This document shows positions 25,401-36,338 of a DNA stretch of 64,000 bases, in pieces. How positions within the stretch are numbered: position 1 is the stretch's first letter; every line of letters starts with the position of its first letter. A program made the translations under genes and the position numbers. Under the pieces are notes generated by a model. The model did not search any database. It was not told the origin of the DNA and saw only the letters and a list, made by a program, of their open reading frames with translations. This DNA comes from Hansfordia pulvinata (Eukaryota; Ascomycota; Sordariomycetes; Xylariales), in assembly GCA_006538405.1 (NCBI GenBank), contig BJKQ01000020.1, positions 248,001 through 312,000 of the forward strand, in the 5' to 3' direction.

Positions 25401-26956
25401 CTGGGTGGTGCGGGGTTGGAGATCGGGCCGTGCTGAGGCGGAAACTGCGAAATTCCCATGCGTTAGAGAACCTGCCACCTGCCGTCCGCGAATGCCGGTG
25501 GCGACGGTGGTGGTAGCAGCAGCAGCAGCAGCAGCAGCAGCGAGAACATGCTGCACGCGCAATTGTCGTGGGGCTCTTGGTCGACTGTGCGGAGCCTGAT
25601 CTTCGCCCGCGCTCGTGTGTGTCACGGCAAGTGGCCGGGCCAAGATGTCGATCCCGAAAACGCCACATACAGCACATGATAGCGTGGCAGTAAATCCCAT
25701 GATCGGGATATGGGATTGTCGGCGTGGCGTCCGAGTCATGGAGGGATGCTGCATGTGGCTGGTGTGCGAGGGCTCAGGAGCGTACGGGAACGATCGTCGT
25801 CAGGGAGAAAAGTGAAAGCCTCACGTGAAGGAAGTACTCGCAGTCGAATGGGCCCCTGGTGCTGCCGGTGCAGTGGTGCAGTGTGGCGCAGGCGAGGCGA
25901 CCCGCCGGCCGACGCATGGGTGCTTCTCGACCATTCCCGCAACTGCTAGAGACGGCGAAGATCTCAACGGCCCTGGGACGAACTCGCGAATCGGGGCCCG
26001 GGAAGCTGGGTTATAAAGAGGGTATACACTCGGAACAGAGGGTCTCCCTGTCGGCATTGCCGGTAAACCCCCCATGCCGAGAGCGCCCAACGGATGGAAG
26101 CCGCCTCACGGGCCCGCAGGCAGGGCCGACATGCTTCGATGCAGGCGAGGCGCTGCGCGCAGAGGGATCAGGAAGTTCTAGAATCTGCGCGAGCACAGCT
26201 GCAAGGGGGGATACTCGTACAGGTGACAGGGCTGCCTCTGCCTGCTGGAGAAGGGTGAGACGAGAGCCCTCTTGTTGGTGTGCTTGGCTTGGGCGTGCCT
26301 CGCCTCGCACCCCTCGGTAGCGACGAGTACGAGTAGGAGGGAAAAAATGGAGGGCTCGCTGGCGACGGCGCACCGAAGCGGTTAAGCGCGCCTGAGCCGT
26401 GCCGGCCGGCGATAATCGACAGGGGCACCAGCCAGGAGCATTTGCTCCGGTCCCCTTCGCTGGCGACGCCTCGGCCGCCGCTTCAGACACTCTGGCTGGG
26501 GGTGAAAAATTGCCTGGGTCGCCGGCCTGTGGGATGGTGATGGTCTGAGATATATCAGTCAAAATGTTCGCGATGCCAGACTGTCCGTACCTGGCGGATC
26601 TCGAACCGACCTTGCTCCTCCACAATCTTCTTGGGGGTTCCAGCCACCCTTCAACCACAGGTCAGCCCCGGTATTGATGCCCACGTCACGTCACTGGCAC
26701 GGCAGCTTTTCGTCAGGATACAAATCGACTTCTAGGTCGCTGTACTCCACGCTGCCATCCCACCAGCACCGGCCCTATAAAGCCAGCTTGAGATATTCTG
26801 CGCCGCCACCTGCCAACGCCAGAGGCATCGAGCGGATGGAATGCCCTTTCGACCGGCAACCGACGTCCGTGTCCGCATCGTCACCTTGAAGGATCCCACT
26901 GCCCCCGGACCCGGCCACGTTCGTTCACGCCGAGGCTGGAGGCGGCTGCCTTCTTC
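16495..26956. other. Gene-poor stretch, 10.5 kb
   Basis: No gene is convincingly supported. Composition shifts: about 18.6-19.9 kb and 23.9-24.6 kb look richer in A/T than their surroundings, whereas 22.5-23.4 kb and 25.8-26.5 kb are GC-rich. Short stretches read like protein, for example a plus-strand piece near 20.3-20.45 kb containing the motif EKMWPNPRLVESAKDAWL, but stops and missing starts surround them. A CAG run lies at about 25516-25541 and a T13 run near 22507. About ten TACTCGTA-type octamers occur. Decayed genes are possible; nothing intact is visible. Confidence 0.45.
23935..24435 (-). other. Unexplained 166-codon open frame
   Basis: An open frame of 166 codons with an ATG at 24435, mixed protein-like composition and less GC bias than its neighbourhood. 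It carries SVLGIPLTKNLEF and VHLRFFEVEDVLLRYLDD segments, a basic stretch (RRRGRHPRR) near the end and no family I recognise. No promoter, intron or neighbour supports it. It could be a remnant of a gene or chance. Confidence 0.15.
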
Positions 26957-27154
26957 ATGTGCGCGGAGCACACGGCGAGATGTCCTGTCTGTGGCAAACG
27001 ATATCTCATTTACGTTAAATTCTGCAAAGACTACCATCCGCCGCTGACAAGGTGCCCCAACGGCCTGGTCGAAGTCAGAGAGACGATGCAGGAGGGACAA
27101 TGCCCGAGCCCGGTATGCCCATACAGCCGCAACGGAGGCTGTGTGGTCAGTTGA
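26957..27154 (+). CDS. Small Cys-rich protein, unknown function
   Basis: Predicted 65-residue protein with eight Cys at positions 2, 9, 12, 23, 33, 49, 54 and 62. The CPVCG knuckle (9-13) and the spaced pairs further on suggest zinc binding; there is no signal peptide, so a secreted disulfide-rich effector is less likely. The regular Cys/Pro/Gly pattern (CPNG, CPSPVCP, GGC) looks constrained and is the main reason to call a gene. A TATAAA lies at 26776-26781, about 180 bases before the ATG. It converges on the NAD(P)HX epimerase gene, with 87 bases between stop codons. An additional upstream exon cannot be excluded. I do not recognise the family. Confidence 0.45.
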   Translation: MCAEHTARCPVCGKRYLIYVKFCKDYHPPLTRCPNGLVEVRETMQEGQCPSPVCPYSRNGGCVVS

Positions 27155-27241
27155 GCGACGCCAAACAACAAACCTTCTCAGCCCACCAACCCCAGCCAAG
27201 CCGCGGCAACACTACTACTGCGATTTACGACGAGAGGGGCA

Positions 27242-28503
27242 TCACAGCTTGCGCTCATCGACTGGCACCTCGACATACTGGTCGGTGCCTTGATAGTCGG
27301 GGATTCCGAAATCGTACTTCTTGGCGATGCCAGGGGCGATGAAACTATTGGCACGTCAGCCGAGACGCCGCCGTACGCGATTCTTTTGTTTGGGTCTACC
27401 AACCGTCCGCCGACAAAGTGCCTTCCCGAGAAGAACTTCACGAGGGGCTTGGGCGCAGAGAGGCTGATCAGGACTTCGGGCATGAATTTGCTGCCCAGAC
27501 CCGTTTCTGGCGGCCCGGACTCGATGTTCCAAGAGGAGGGGGCGTCGACCGAGGTGACGGGAAGCTGTGTGTCCTCGAGCGCTCGGATGACGGCCGGGAA
27601 TGGTTCTCGCACCTCGCCCGAGAAACTGAAACCTGTGGGACAATGAGTTTCAACGTCACAGTGGGCTGCGAGGCTGGGTAATCTGACCGAACACGGCATC
27701 GATTATGTGATCCGTGGACCTCGCGGCGGACTGGAAGTCATCGACAAACGGAACTTCCAAATCTTCAAGCTGCTTGGCAAGCCTCTGCGACCGACGACTG
27801 TTAGGGACAATTCTGTCTCGCCGCGCCTTATCGACAAAGAGGAAGGAGGTCAGGAGTTGTCGATACTATGGCGGCCGCCGACTGCGAGTCAAAGGTTTAA
27901 GATGGGCTGGGACGATGGCCAGGATCGGCGCGAGACAAGACTGAACCAAAGACCGCAATTTCATGGCGACGAATCCCAAATATTTTGCAACATCGCGAGT
28001 TGATGCGACTGAGCGCCGAGCGCAACAGCGACCTACCTGGTAAAGCTCGTTTTTGCTGCGTTTGGGATAGAACACGGAAGGGTGATAGCCGAACTGGCGC
28101 AGATGGCGCGCGGCGACTAGGCCATCGCCCCCTGTGATTTTGCGTGAGCCGAAGCCTCGAACATGCGCCGCATTCCGTAGATGCCAGCGATCCCAGCGAA
28201 CTGACCATTGTTCCCCGGGCCGCAGGCGACGAGAATCCTACTGCCCTGGCTAAGGGGGTGCACTCGGTGAACTGCACAAAGATATCAGCCATGAACCCGC
28301 CAGCGAGCTGGGGGTGGACCGACCGACTTGAGAAACAGCGAGGCCGGCTAGCTCCATCAGTTGGTCGATGGAGAACGCGCCTGAACTCATGAGCTCTTGG
28401 TCCAGGGCGGCGGCCGCCTTGGCTGAGAGTGTCTTGGGTAGAGAGGGTGTTAGTCGGGATGGCAGAGGCGGAGGCCACATGAGGGTCCTACCTTCATGGC
28501 CAT
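27242..28503 (-). CDS. NNR1: NAD(P)H-hydrate epimerase (YjeF N-terminal domain)
   Basis: Interconverts R and S forms of hydrated NADH/NADPH so the partner dehydratase can repair them; usually mitochondrial and cytosolic. Seven exons: 28492-28503, 28324-28432, 28206-28271, 28037-28131, 27688-27784, 27404-27632 and 27242-27344, total 711 nt for 236 residues, the family's normal length. The first exon encodes only MAMK; its intron has a textbook gactaac branch site. Motifs in order are [22 protein letters not shown] (about 58-66), VDAPSSW and [21 protein letters not shown]. The fourth intron, 252 nt, is long for this window but leaves both flanks in phase and joins KNELYQ to RLAKQL as in the family. 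It diverges from the bS16m gene, sharing about 700 bases of upstream DNA. Confidence 0.92.
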
Positions 28504-29200
28504 GCTGGGACCGAAACAATAGTCGTGGATCGCCTGGCGTTGAGTACGACGTTTCTTCTTCGGAAAGCCGGAGTGGTGAGGAACTGCCAAGATGCGACGT
28601 TGATGGTGGGCGTGCACTCGTGGTGTAGTAGGCAGCTAAATGCTGGTTGTGCACCTGCCCCAGGACTGCTTGAACTCTGACATCACTGCCGGTTTGAGCG
28701 GGCCGTAGCTGCCATGGCTCACGAGCACGAGTACTCCGTAGACTGGAAGCGGCGTCTGGGGTGGATGGCTGTGAAAGAAACACTGTGTTAATAGATTTAA
28801 AAGACTCTTTTTATCCGAAAACACACCACTAGACGACTGTGCACAGCCACTTTGAGTGCGGGAAACCTACTTCGATAACAGGCTAGCCGTATAGAGCTAG
28901 GTGCGGAACCAAGGTAGCCCCATTGACGGCAGTTCATTGGCTTAGCAGAACGCGATTTCATTGGCCGAACGGAGCGATTCGTCGACCTCGTTGTCTCCGC
29001 CAAAATTATCGATGGTCAAGGGTGCATCGCGAAACTGCAGCAGCATCACTATCATCCTCACCCGTGACCAACACCCACTCCATCCACCGCTGACGACACC
29101 TACCTACTCGACAAGCAGCACTCGCGATAGAAAGCGCGTGCATACAACTCGGCACTCACACGGAGCCCACAGCCCCCTCGAGGCGGACACGACCGCAGAG
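28504..29200. other. Divergent promoter region of NNR1 and MRPS16
   Basis: About 700 bases between two divergent start codons. It contains one cgagtact element near 28728 and no clear TATA box on either side. The frame ahead of the bS16m ATG happens to be open without stops for 240 bases but shows no conserved protein. Confidence 0.5.
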
Positions 29201-29630
29201 ATGGTGGTGAAGCTGCGCCTGGCGCGCTTCGGCACGCGCAACACGCCCTTCTACAACATCGTCGTCGCCCACGCCCGCACCGCCCGCAACAGCAAGCCCC
29301 TCGAGGTCATCGGAACATACGACCCCCTGCCCAAGGCCGACCCCTACGACACCTCCGGCCGCCTGCACAAGGACATCAAGCTCGACCAGGTCCGCGCAAA
29401 GTACTGGATCGGTGTTGGCGCCCAGCCCACAGACACGGTGTGGCGCCTGCTATCCATGGTATGCCGTCCTTGCATCCTAGACACCGATATCCTATCGCGA
29501 CCACGACCACGCTGACTATTCCCTTTCTTCTATTCAGGTCGGAATCCTCGAGCCCAAGTACCGCGACACATCCCCGAGAGCCGCCCCTCCTTTCCCTCGC
29601 TTCATCCAGAAGGCGCGCAACGCCTCATAG
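29201..29630 (+). CDS. MRPS16: Mitochondrial ribosomal protein bS16m
   Basis: Small-subunit protein of the mitochondrial ribosome, binding 16S-type rRNA. Two exons, 29201-29458 and 29538-29630, encode 116 residues. The start [14 protein letters not shown] is the canonical S16 beginning, as are [25 protein letters not shown] and the following [19 protein letters not shown]. The intron (79 nt) begins GTATGC and ends TTCAG. No cleavable presequence is apparent, which is usual for S16 in fungi, where the N-terminus itself directs import. The 3' end faces the MCCA gene with about 500 bases between stops. Confidence 0.93.
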
Positions 29631-30135
29631 CCGCTGGTATGGTCAGGCGATAGCACGAAGAAAGAAAATACGGCTGGAGACGGCTTTTGATTCACGGAAG
29701 TATATAAATGTACATCACCAACATGCGTTGCGGCGCACGTCATTCGAGCTGCCATCGATCGAGGCGAAAGCGACGATGCAGCGCGATACGATCCTCGGAA
29801 ACCACGCAGGCTGCGGACCAGCTTTTGCGTTCGGATCCGACATGACATGTAATATAGCGGAGATCCGCGGGACTGGGAACGTCAGTGCAGGGCAGGTCTT
29901 GCGCATGCATAGGTAAACAGGCGCCCGCAATACACCTCGACAGGAGTTCTGGCAGCGTTTTGCAACCACGCGAGCCCATTTTCGATTGCCGAATCATGGA
30001 TAAGACTTCAAAATGGGGATCTGCTTGTATGTATAGTTGAAGAATTGAAGAACACCTAACCCAACCCAATCCCAATCCCGCGATTGCTCTGCATACATGG
30101 AGTGGCACCTCAGCGTCGTATGCTCGATACATGCC
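29631..30135. other. Convergent intergenic region
   Basis: Shared 3' flank of MRPS16 and MCCA. AT-richer than the genes, with several AATA and TATATAAATG-like stretches near 29700 that may serve polyadenylation. No gene is seen. Confidence 0.5.
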
Positions 30136-32388
30136 TCACTGTGGCGTGTCGTCCTCAAACACAACCAATACAGTGCCTGCTCTACATTTGTCCTGTTCTT
30201 TGCGTTAGCTAGACACGCCTGAGGGGCTTCGTGGTCAGGAGGACCTACCCCTTCTTTGTGCGCGAGCCGCTTGATGACTCCGTCTTGCGGTGATCGGATA
30301 ACCGTCTCCATCTTCATGGACTCGATGCTGTGCTTAAATGTCAGTTGGCGATTCTTTCGATTGTTACCCCGTGGGTACTCACACTACCAGTGGCGCGCCC
30401 TTCGTGACCTTGTCCCCCTCGCTGACCTCGTTTTTCAGGATCTTGCAGGGCATGGGAGCGGCCACCGACGCAGCAACTTCCTTGAGTCCTAGCGCTTTCT
30501 CATACCAAGAGGGAGACACCAGAGATAGCTCCGTCTTGCCTCCATGCTGGAAGATACTGAGCTTGTTGTCGTTCCCGGGGTCCTGCACCACCGTTGTCTC
30601 TATCCTTGTGTCTGGGAAGAAGCTCTCCACCTTCGTCTTGTTGCCATCGTGCGTCGCGTTTGAGACCAGGCTGTCGACTTCCCGTTCCCCGGCGCTGTCC
30701 TTCACCACCGCCCGGAATAGGCTGTTACCTTGCTGGGTGAGTGATACGCGAACTAGATCGCTCTCCTTGGGCTCGAAAATGTCGAAACGCCTGAAAGTAA
30801 AGTCGCGGGCAACTCCGCCGCCACCAAAGCCCAGGACCTCTCCATGAGGACCGGCCGCACGAGTGGGCTGGCTTGCAGAAAACCCCAAGGCAGCCTGCAC
30901 GTAAAGCTGCAGGTCGGGCTCGGCCGGTTCGAAAAGCTCGGCCTTCCACTTGTCGATGAATCCAGTCTCGACATCGCCGCCCATGAAGGCTTGGGACCTG
31001 CAAAGCCGCTTCAGAAACTCGATGTTGGTGCTCAGCCCCACGACCTCATAATCGCGGAGTGCCAGCTCCATTCGGCGGACTGCCGTCTCGCGGTCACTGC
31101 CGCGGACGATGAGCTTGGCAATCATGCCGTCGTAGGCCTCGGTGACCGTGTCGCCCTCTACAAACCCGGCGTCGATGCGAACATCATCGCTGGTCACTGG
31201 TGTCTTGAGGTGCACGAGCTTTCCAGAGTCCGGCATGAACCCGCGTTCGGGGTTCTCGGCGTAGATGCGCGCCTCAATCGCCCAGCCGCGCTCTGTGATC
31301 CGGTCGCGGATCTCTTCCTGAGTCAACGGTAGCCGCTCGCCTGCAGCAACTCGGAACTGCCATTCCACCAGATCTGTTCCGCTGACCATCTCGCTCACAG
31401 GGTGCTCCACCTGCAGACGAGTGTTCATCTCCATAAAGTAGAAGTTGCCGTTATCCTTGTCCAGAATGAACTCAACGGTGCCGGCACCTACGTATCCGAC
31501 GGCAAGCGCAGCTGTCCGGGCTTTGTCCCACAGGTCCAGCCGGGTAGCTTCGTCGAGGTCGGGCGCGGGGGACTCTTCGAGGATCTTCTGGTGGCGCCTC
31601 TGTATGCTGCAGTCGCGCTCTCCGAGTGCGACACAGTTGCCGTGCTTGTCGGCGAATACTTGGACCTCGACGTGGCGAGGCCGAACAATGTATTTCTCCA
31701 CCAACATGACCTCACCGCCCTCACCGAAGGACGCTCTCGCCTCGGCCCGGGCGCTCTTGAGCTGCTGGATGAACTCGCCCTCGTTCATGACTATACGCAT
31801 GCCTTTGCCGCCGCCGCCTTTGACACTCTTGAGCAGCACGGGGAACTGGATGTTCCGAGCGTGGTCCAGCAGCTCCGCCTCGGCCTGGTCACTGCCATGG
31901 TAGCCTGGGACGCAGGGAACGCCTGCCTGAGTCATGATCTCCTTACTGCGCGCCTTATCGCCCATATCAGCCATGGCTTGGGCCGGAGGACCTACAAAGA
32001 CAATGCCCTCCTCCTCGCAGCGCCGGGCAAAGGCGGAGTTCTCGGACAGGAAGCCGTAGCCCGGGTGAAGTGCCTGGATGCCATGCCGCTTGGCCAGCTT
32101 GACAATCCTCTCGCCGTCGAGGTAGGCATTGGCGGGACCGAGAGCAATGGAGTGCGGGGAGCACGAGGCATGCTGGGAAGAGGCGTCGGGGTCGGTATAA
32201 AGGGTGGTGGTCTTGATGCCGAGGCGGTCGGCAGTTCTGTTGACGCGCAGGGCGATTTCTCCGCGATTGGCGATGAGGAGAGAGGTAATGGGGGTGACCT
32301 GAGGTGTGGCGGTAGAAGAGGCGGCGGTGGTCGACAATGCACGGGGAATGGCCCTGGGTCGTAGATATCTCGGCTTGATGGTACGCAT
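30136..32388 (-). CDS. MCCA: 3-methylcrotonyl-CoA carboxylase biotin-containing alpha subunit
   Basis: Carboxylates 3-methylcrotonyl-CoA in mitochondrial leucine breakdown, using biotin and ATP. Three exons (30383-32388, 30249-30327, 30136-30192) give 713 residues. An Arg/Ala/Ser-rich presequence of about 33 residues precedes ITSLLIANRGEIALRV, the start of the biotin carboxylase domain. Visible motifs are HPGYGFLSEN, the ATP-grasp loop KGGGGKGMR, and MEMNTRLQVEHPVSEMVSG. The biotinyl domain carries ESMKMET with the biotinylated Lys at about 674, split from the main exon by an intron just before it. The short last exon supplies CRAGTVLVVFED. The sequence between BC and biotin domains fits MCC rather than acetyl- or propionyl-CoA carboxylase; pyruvate carboxylase is excluded because no carboxyltransferase domain follows. 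The beta subunit and isovaleryl-CoA dehydrogenase genes, often neighbours in aspergilli, are not in this window. Confidence 0.95.
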
Positions 32389-33377
32389 GGTGGGCGGCCG
32401 CAGCTGAGATTATAGTCCAGTGCTGGCGATGTGGAGGTTCAGGCAGAGTGTCGAGGCTGCAATGGGGGATTTCGCGGACTTTTCACATTCTATGTCGATG
32501 TAATGAGAGTGAGCATAAGGCCGACCATATCATCGAAGGACGATGGAGGCGAGGACTTAACCTGAAGGCCGAGCATCGTCATGTGGCCCCTTGTGTTTAA
32601 GCCGGCACCGTGGGCGCGGCGATGGAGCAAGCCGGGGGTAAGCGGGCGGGCCGCTGCAAGCCGAGTCGGGCGCTAACCAGCAATCGCGGGGGAGTTCAGT
32701 GGCATCCAATGTGGGAGCAGAAGCTGGAGGGCATTGGCGTTTCACGAGGCAGGTCCAGCGACATGTACATTCCGAGGCTCCGGAAGTAGCCCACACCGCT
32801 GTAGGCCGGGAGAAAAGCCTATGGGTACGCCGCAGTACATTTTCGCGTACGCTTCCCAGGCGGCGTCATAAACGCTCCGGATATGCCCCGCCAAATCCGG
32901 CCATCTCGGCAAGGCAGCGATAGCAAGATAGGTAGGAACCTAGGAGGTAGTTACCCCTCCGTACCATGCGAGCCGAGCTGCACCTGCCGTCACCCACGCA
33001 GGATTGACGGGAGAGGCCCCTTGAGGAGGTACCTACACCTTACCTACCAGCACATTAGCTCGAGTCAGTCAGGGCACAAACACACAGGCAGGTACGTCAG
33101 ACGATGCACCTTCCCTCCGTGCATTCTTCGGCCTGGTTCGTCAATTCGAGTGCTGACCTATGTATCGACCACTCGCAGATGTTCTACATTCACACGACAC
33201 TGCTCACCACCTGCTTCTTCAACCCTCGAGTTCGCCTCCTCTACACCGCCTGTCGGCTCAACCCAGCCCTGGCGCACGCCCAGCTCTGGTTTACTCATCT
33301 GAGACTGCGCAAGCCAGCCTCGGACCCTGCCGTGTCAGCCCTGCCGCCCCAGCTCACCTGAGCCTGCCTCCGTCACC
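32389..33377. other. Divergent promoter region
   Basis: One kilobase between the MCCA start (leftward) and the flavin split-barrel gene (rightward). It has several acctacct/aggtaggt words (about 32931-33055), a common feature of promoters in this fungal group, and CT-rich leaders. No gene is seen. Confidence 0.5.
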
Positions 33378-34156
33378 ATGGACAGAGTCCTGCTCAACCA
33401 CGAAGCTTCCGCCGGCGAGACGCACAAGACCTCGGTGCAAACACTCCCTGCCGACGTCGTCCAGTGCCTCGAGAATGCCCGCTTCCTCCATCTCGCCACC
33501 TGCGTCGACAATCAGCCCCATGTGTCGCTCATGAACTACACCTATCTGCCCGAGTCGCAGCACTCGTCCACCCCCGTCATTGTCATGACTACGAACCCCT
33601 CCTCCAAGAAGACGAACAACCTCGTCGCCAACCCCAACGTTTCCCTCCTCGTACACGACTGTGAGTTAACCTGGCTCCTGCTACGGCGGCCCCCCCACCC
33701 CCCCCCCCCCATATCGCACTGCCGTTGCTCATGTTTTCCATCATAGGGGTCTCTCACAGACCGCCGACCCATGGCCGCCGACCCTCGGGAGGGTCCCCGG
33801 GCCCCGAGAACCGCTCCAGTCTGGCTTCCTTGTTATTCAACATCAATTCCAGCTCCATGTCCAGCATCAGTTGCACCATCAACGGCAGAGCCGAGCTCGT
33901 GCCCTCGGGCTCCGACGAGGACCGTTTCTACCGGACCCAGCATCTCGAGAACAATACTTTCGACTCCAACGGCGCGCCTCTCTTCGACTCCCAGCCACAA
34001 GAGGACGGCGGCCGCGAGTGCTTTGTCGCCGGCGAGGAAGTCCGAGTCATCCTTGTTCACATTCGGGATGTGCGCACCAGCGATTGGAAAGGAGGGGTCA
34101 AGGATTTTGTCATAGATCCCGACCAGAGCAGCCGCGCCGCTAACGGTGTGAAATGA
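33378..34156 (+). CDS. Pyridoxamine 5'-phosphate oxidase-like FMN split-barrel protein
   Basis: Two exons, 33378-33660 and 33747-34156, encode 230 residues; the 86-nt intron starts GTGAGT and ends CATAG. The N-terminal half has the split-barrel pattern: ARFLHLATCVDNQPHVSLMNY, PVIVMTTNPSSKKTNNL and NPNVSLLVHD. The family resembles yeast YLR456W/YPR172W proteins. Members bind FMN-like ligands, but a vitamin B6 oxidase reaction has not been shown for this subgroup, so the substrate is unknown. The C-terminal half, including EDRFYRTQHLENN and VRVILVHIRDVRTSDW, continues the fold. No targeting signal is evident. It is a separate locus from true PNPOx (pdx3), judged by motif differences. Confidence 0.85.
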
Positions 34157-34567
34157 CCGCCGATGCGCTGATGTCATGGAGAGCCAGATGTAATTGTAAT
34201 TCAAATCTTCGACAGAGGCATTTCGTCTACTTCCAATTGGTCGCCGGTTTTCCGGTTTGGATGGACTTGTGTGCGCATCGAAAGAAACGACAGCTAAATC
34301 GACAACTTTAACGGCCAACTCTCGGGCTGGACCGTACTTGAGCGGGCCGGTTGATGCCCGAGTCTGATAGTGGTATGTGCTTTATTTGGTATGCAGGTCG
34401 GGACTCCAGTCGCATAACCATTTACGATGATCAGAAAGTCGGGTGCCAGGCGTTTCTATCATATCAACTGTAAAGTCCCATTGCAGGTTACAAGCCGTGC
34501 TGCTGCGATGCACTGGAAAAACCTGAGAAATCCACCCATCACCTCCCCGAGCCTCGTACATCAGCAG
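34157..34567. other. Convergent intergenic region
   Basis: Shared 3' flank of the flavin split-barrel gene and the MFS gene. AT-richer than the coding DNA; no gene is seen. Confidence 0.5.
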
Positions 34568-36338
34568 CTAGATCTTGGCGAGCGGATTCCGGCTCATCCG
34601 AAACCGTACGACCACAATCAGCGCAGCAGCGGCCATGGCTAGCGAGCCGGCGTAAAACATAGCGGGACGGTAGGCCTGGGAGCCGGCGTCTTTACCGCCG
34701 AAAGCGTCGAGCATGTAGCCCGCGATTGGAGCTCCCTGCGAATCGAGTCAGATCCACCGCACTGGCAGGCGGGCAGGCAGGCAGGCCGGCAGACAGGCGA
34801 AATTGGAAGTGAGACTCACCATGAGGTAGCCGGCGGACCAGCTCGTGATCATCATGGGCATGGCAACCGTGACGCGGGTGGAGCCGAAAACGTTGCTGAC
34901 GACGGTGGGCATGACGGCGAAGAAGCCGCCGTTGGCGAAGCCGTTGAGGACGGCGAAGACGACGAGGGGCGCCAGGGTGGTCGAGACGGGCCACAGGACC
35001 AGGATGCTCAGAGCGTTGACGAGGAGAGCGAGCAGCAAGGTCGTCAGGGCGCCGATCTTGTCGCACATGACGCCGCAGACGATGCGGCCGAGGGCGGAGG
35101 CAAAGTTGAAGCCGGCCAGGATGCCGCCGGCGGCCGTGGCCGACAGGCCTATGGCGTGGGTGTACAGAGGCACGAAGAAGGGCGGCACGAAGAGGGTGAA
35201 GGTGCCGAGCGCGCCCGCGAGGAAGATGAGCACGAACTTGACGTCCTTGAAGAGACCCCTGCGCCCTCGCGTTAACCAACCAAATGTCTTTGTCTATCTA
35301 TCCGGGGGAGGGCGTGCTGGGGGTGAGGGGGGGGGATTTGCGCTAGAACCTACCACTCGACGAGGCCGCGGCGCTGCACCGGGGTTCTCTCCCTGATGAA
35401 CCAGGCGGAGGGGATCACCGTGGCCAGGGCGGCGAAGCCGAGGATGCGGAACGTCCAGGCGATGCCGACGGCGCTGATGAGGGGCTCGAGGAACAGACTC
35501 ATGACGGCGCCGCCGACGCCGCCGCCGGCCACCACGATGCCGTTGGCCAGCCCTCTCTTCTTGCTGAAGTACTGCGCTGGAGTGCTCGTGTTGACCTTGG
35601 AACACCAGCTCGTCAGTAACCTAACCCAACCGCCCGCTACCGATGGAGGAGACCCGACTGACCGCATAGCTGAAACTGCGAGCCAATGTTAGCGGCCCTG
35701 CTCGTTCACGGGTTTCATGGCGGACGATGCCGGGTTCCATCCCCCCTCAAAGAAGCCAGATATGAAAAAGAAAAAAAAAAAAAGAGTCTCACCTTAGCCC
35801 GAAGCCGTACAGGACGCCGATCATGAGGAACATGCCGGGGAGGCTGTTGACGCAGAAGCCGGCGAGGATGGCTCCGAGGCCCATGGCGGCGGCGGCGGCG
35901 AAGGCGACGCCGCGGCGGCCGAGGACGGCGATGAGGCGGGAGCTGAAGATGGTGAAGACGGCCATGACGGCGGGGGCCAGCCCCCCGACGAAGGAGACGA
36001 CGGCGGGGGATCCCAAGCCCTCGCCGACGAGGGCGTCCTGCAGGATGCCCCAGCTGTAGGTCAGGCCGACGGACCACCACGAGTTGACGGCGCAGCAGGC
36101 CACGATGACCCAGCCGTAGCCGCCGTCGGGGACCTCCGAGTCGGCGAGGCGCGAGGCCCGCAGGACCGGGTCGGCTTCCTCGCCGTCGTCCCGGGGCCCC
36201 CGGCGGGCCGCGGCGGACGACGGACTGGCTGCTGCCGAGCTCGAAGGCGGTGGTGACCGATGTACCGCCGGCCGAGGCCAGGGTGGGCGTGGTCGTGGCC
36301 GTGGTCGTGGTCGTGGTCGCTGTGGATGTTGTCGCCAT
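34568..36338 (-). CDS. MFS monocarboxylate transporter-like protein
   Basis: Predicted membrane carrier of the major facilitator superfamily, monocarboxylate porter (MCT/MCH) group. The signature PDGGYGWVIV lies near residues 71-80, followed by hydrophobic helices with GLTYSWGILQ, KKRGLANGIVVAGGG and GGILAGFNFASALGRIVCG. Exons: 35793-36338, 35663-35675, 35354-35595, 34820-35258 and 34568-34735. The second is a 13-nt micro-exon, needed to give GLSFSYAVNTS. ATG 36338 has an ideal context (CACCATGGCG) and a TATATA about 80 bases upstream, but it is out of frame with PDGGYGWV. Adding two bases in the GGGGCCCCC tract at 36193-36201 fixes this and yields 469 residues. Substrate is unknown; fungal relatives move monocarboxylates, riboflavin or siderophore-type compounds. 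Ala/Thr-rich N-terminus is cytosolic. Confidence 0.85.

Noticed and set aside
31402..32364. 320-codon plus-strand frame
   Set aside because: Exact antisense shadow of the MCCA gene.
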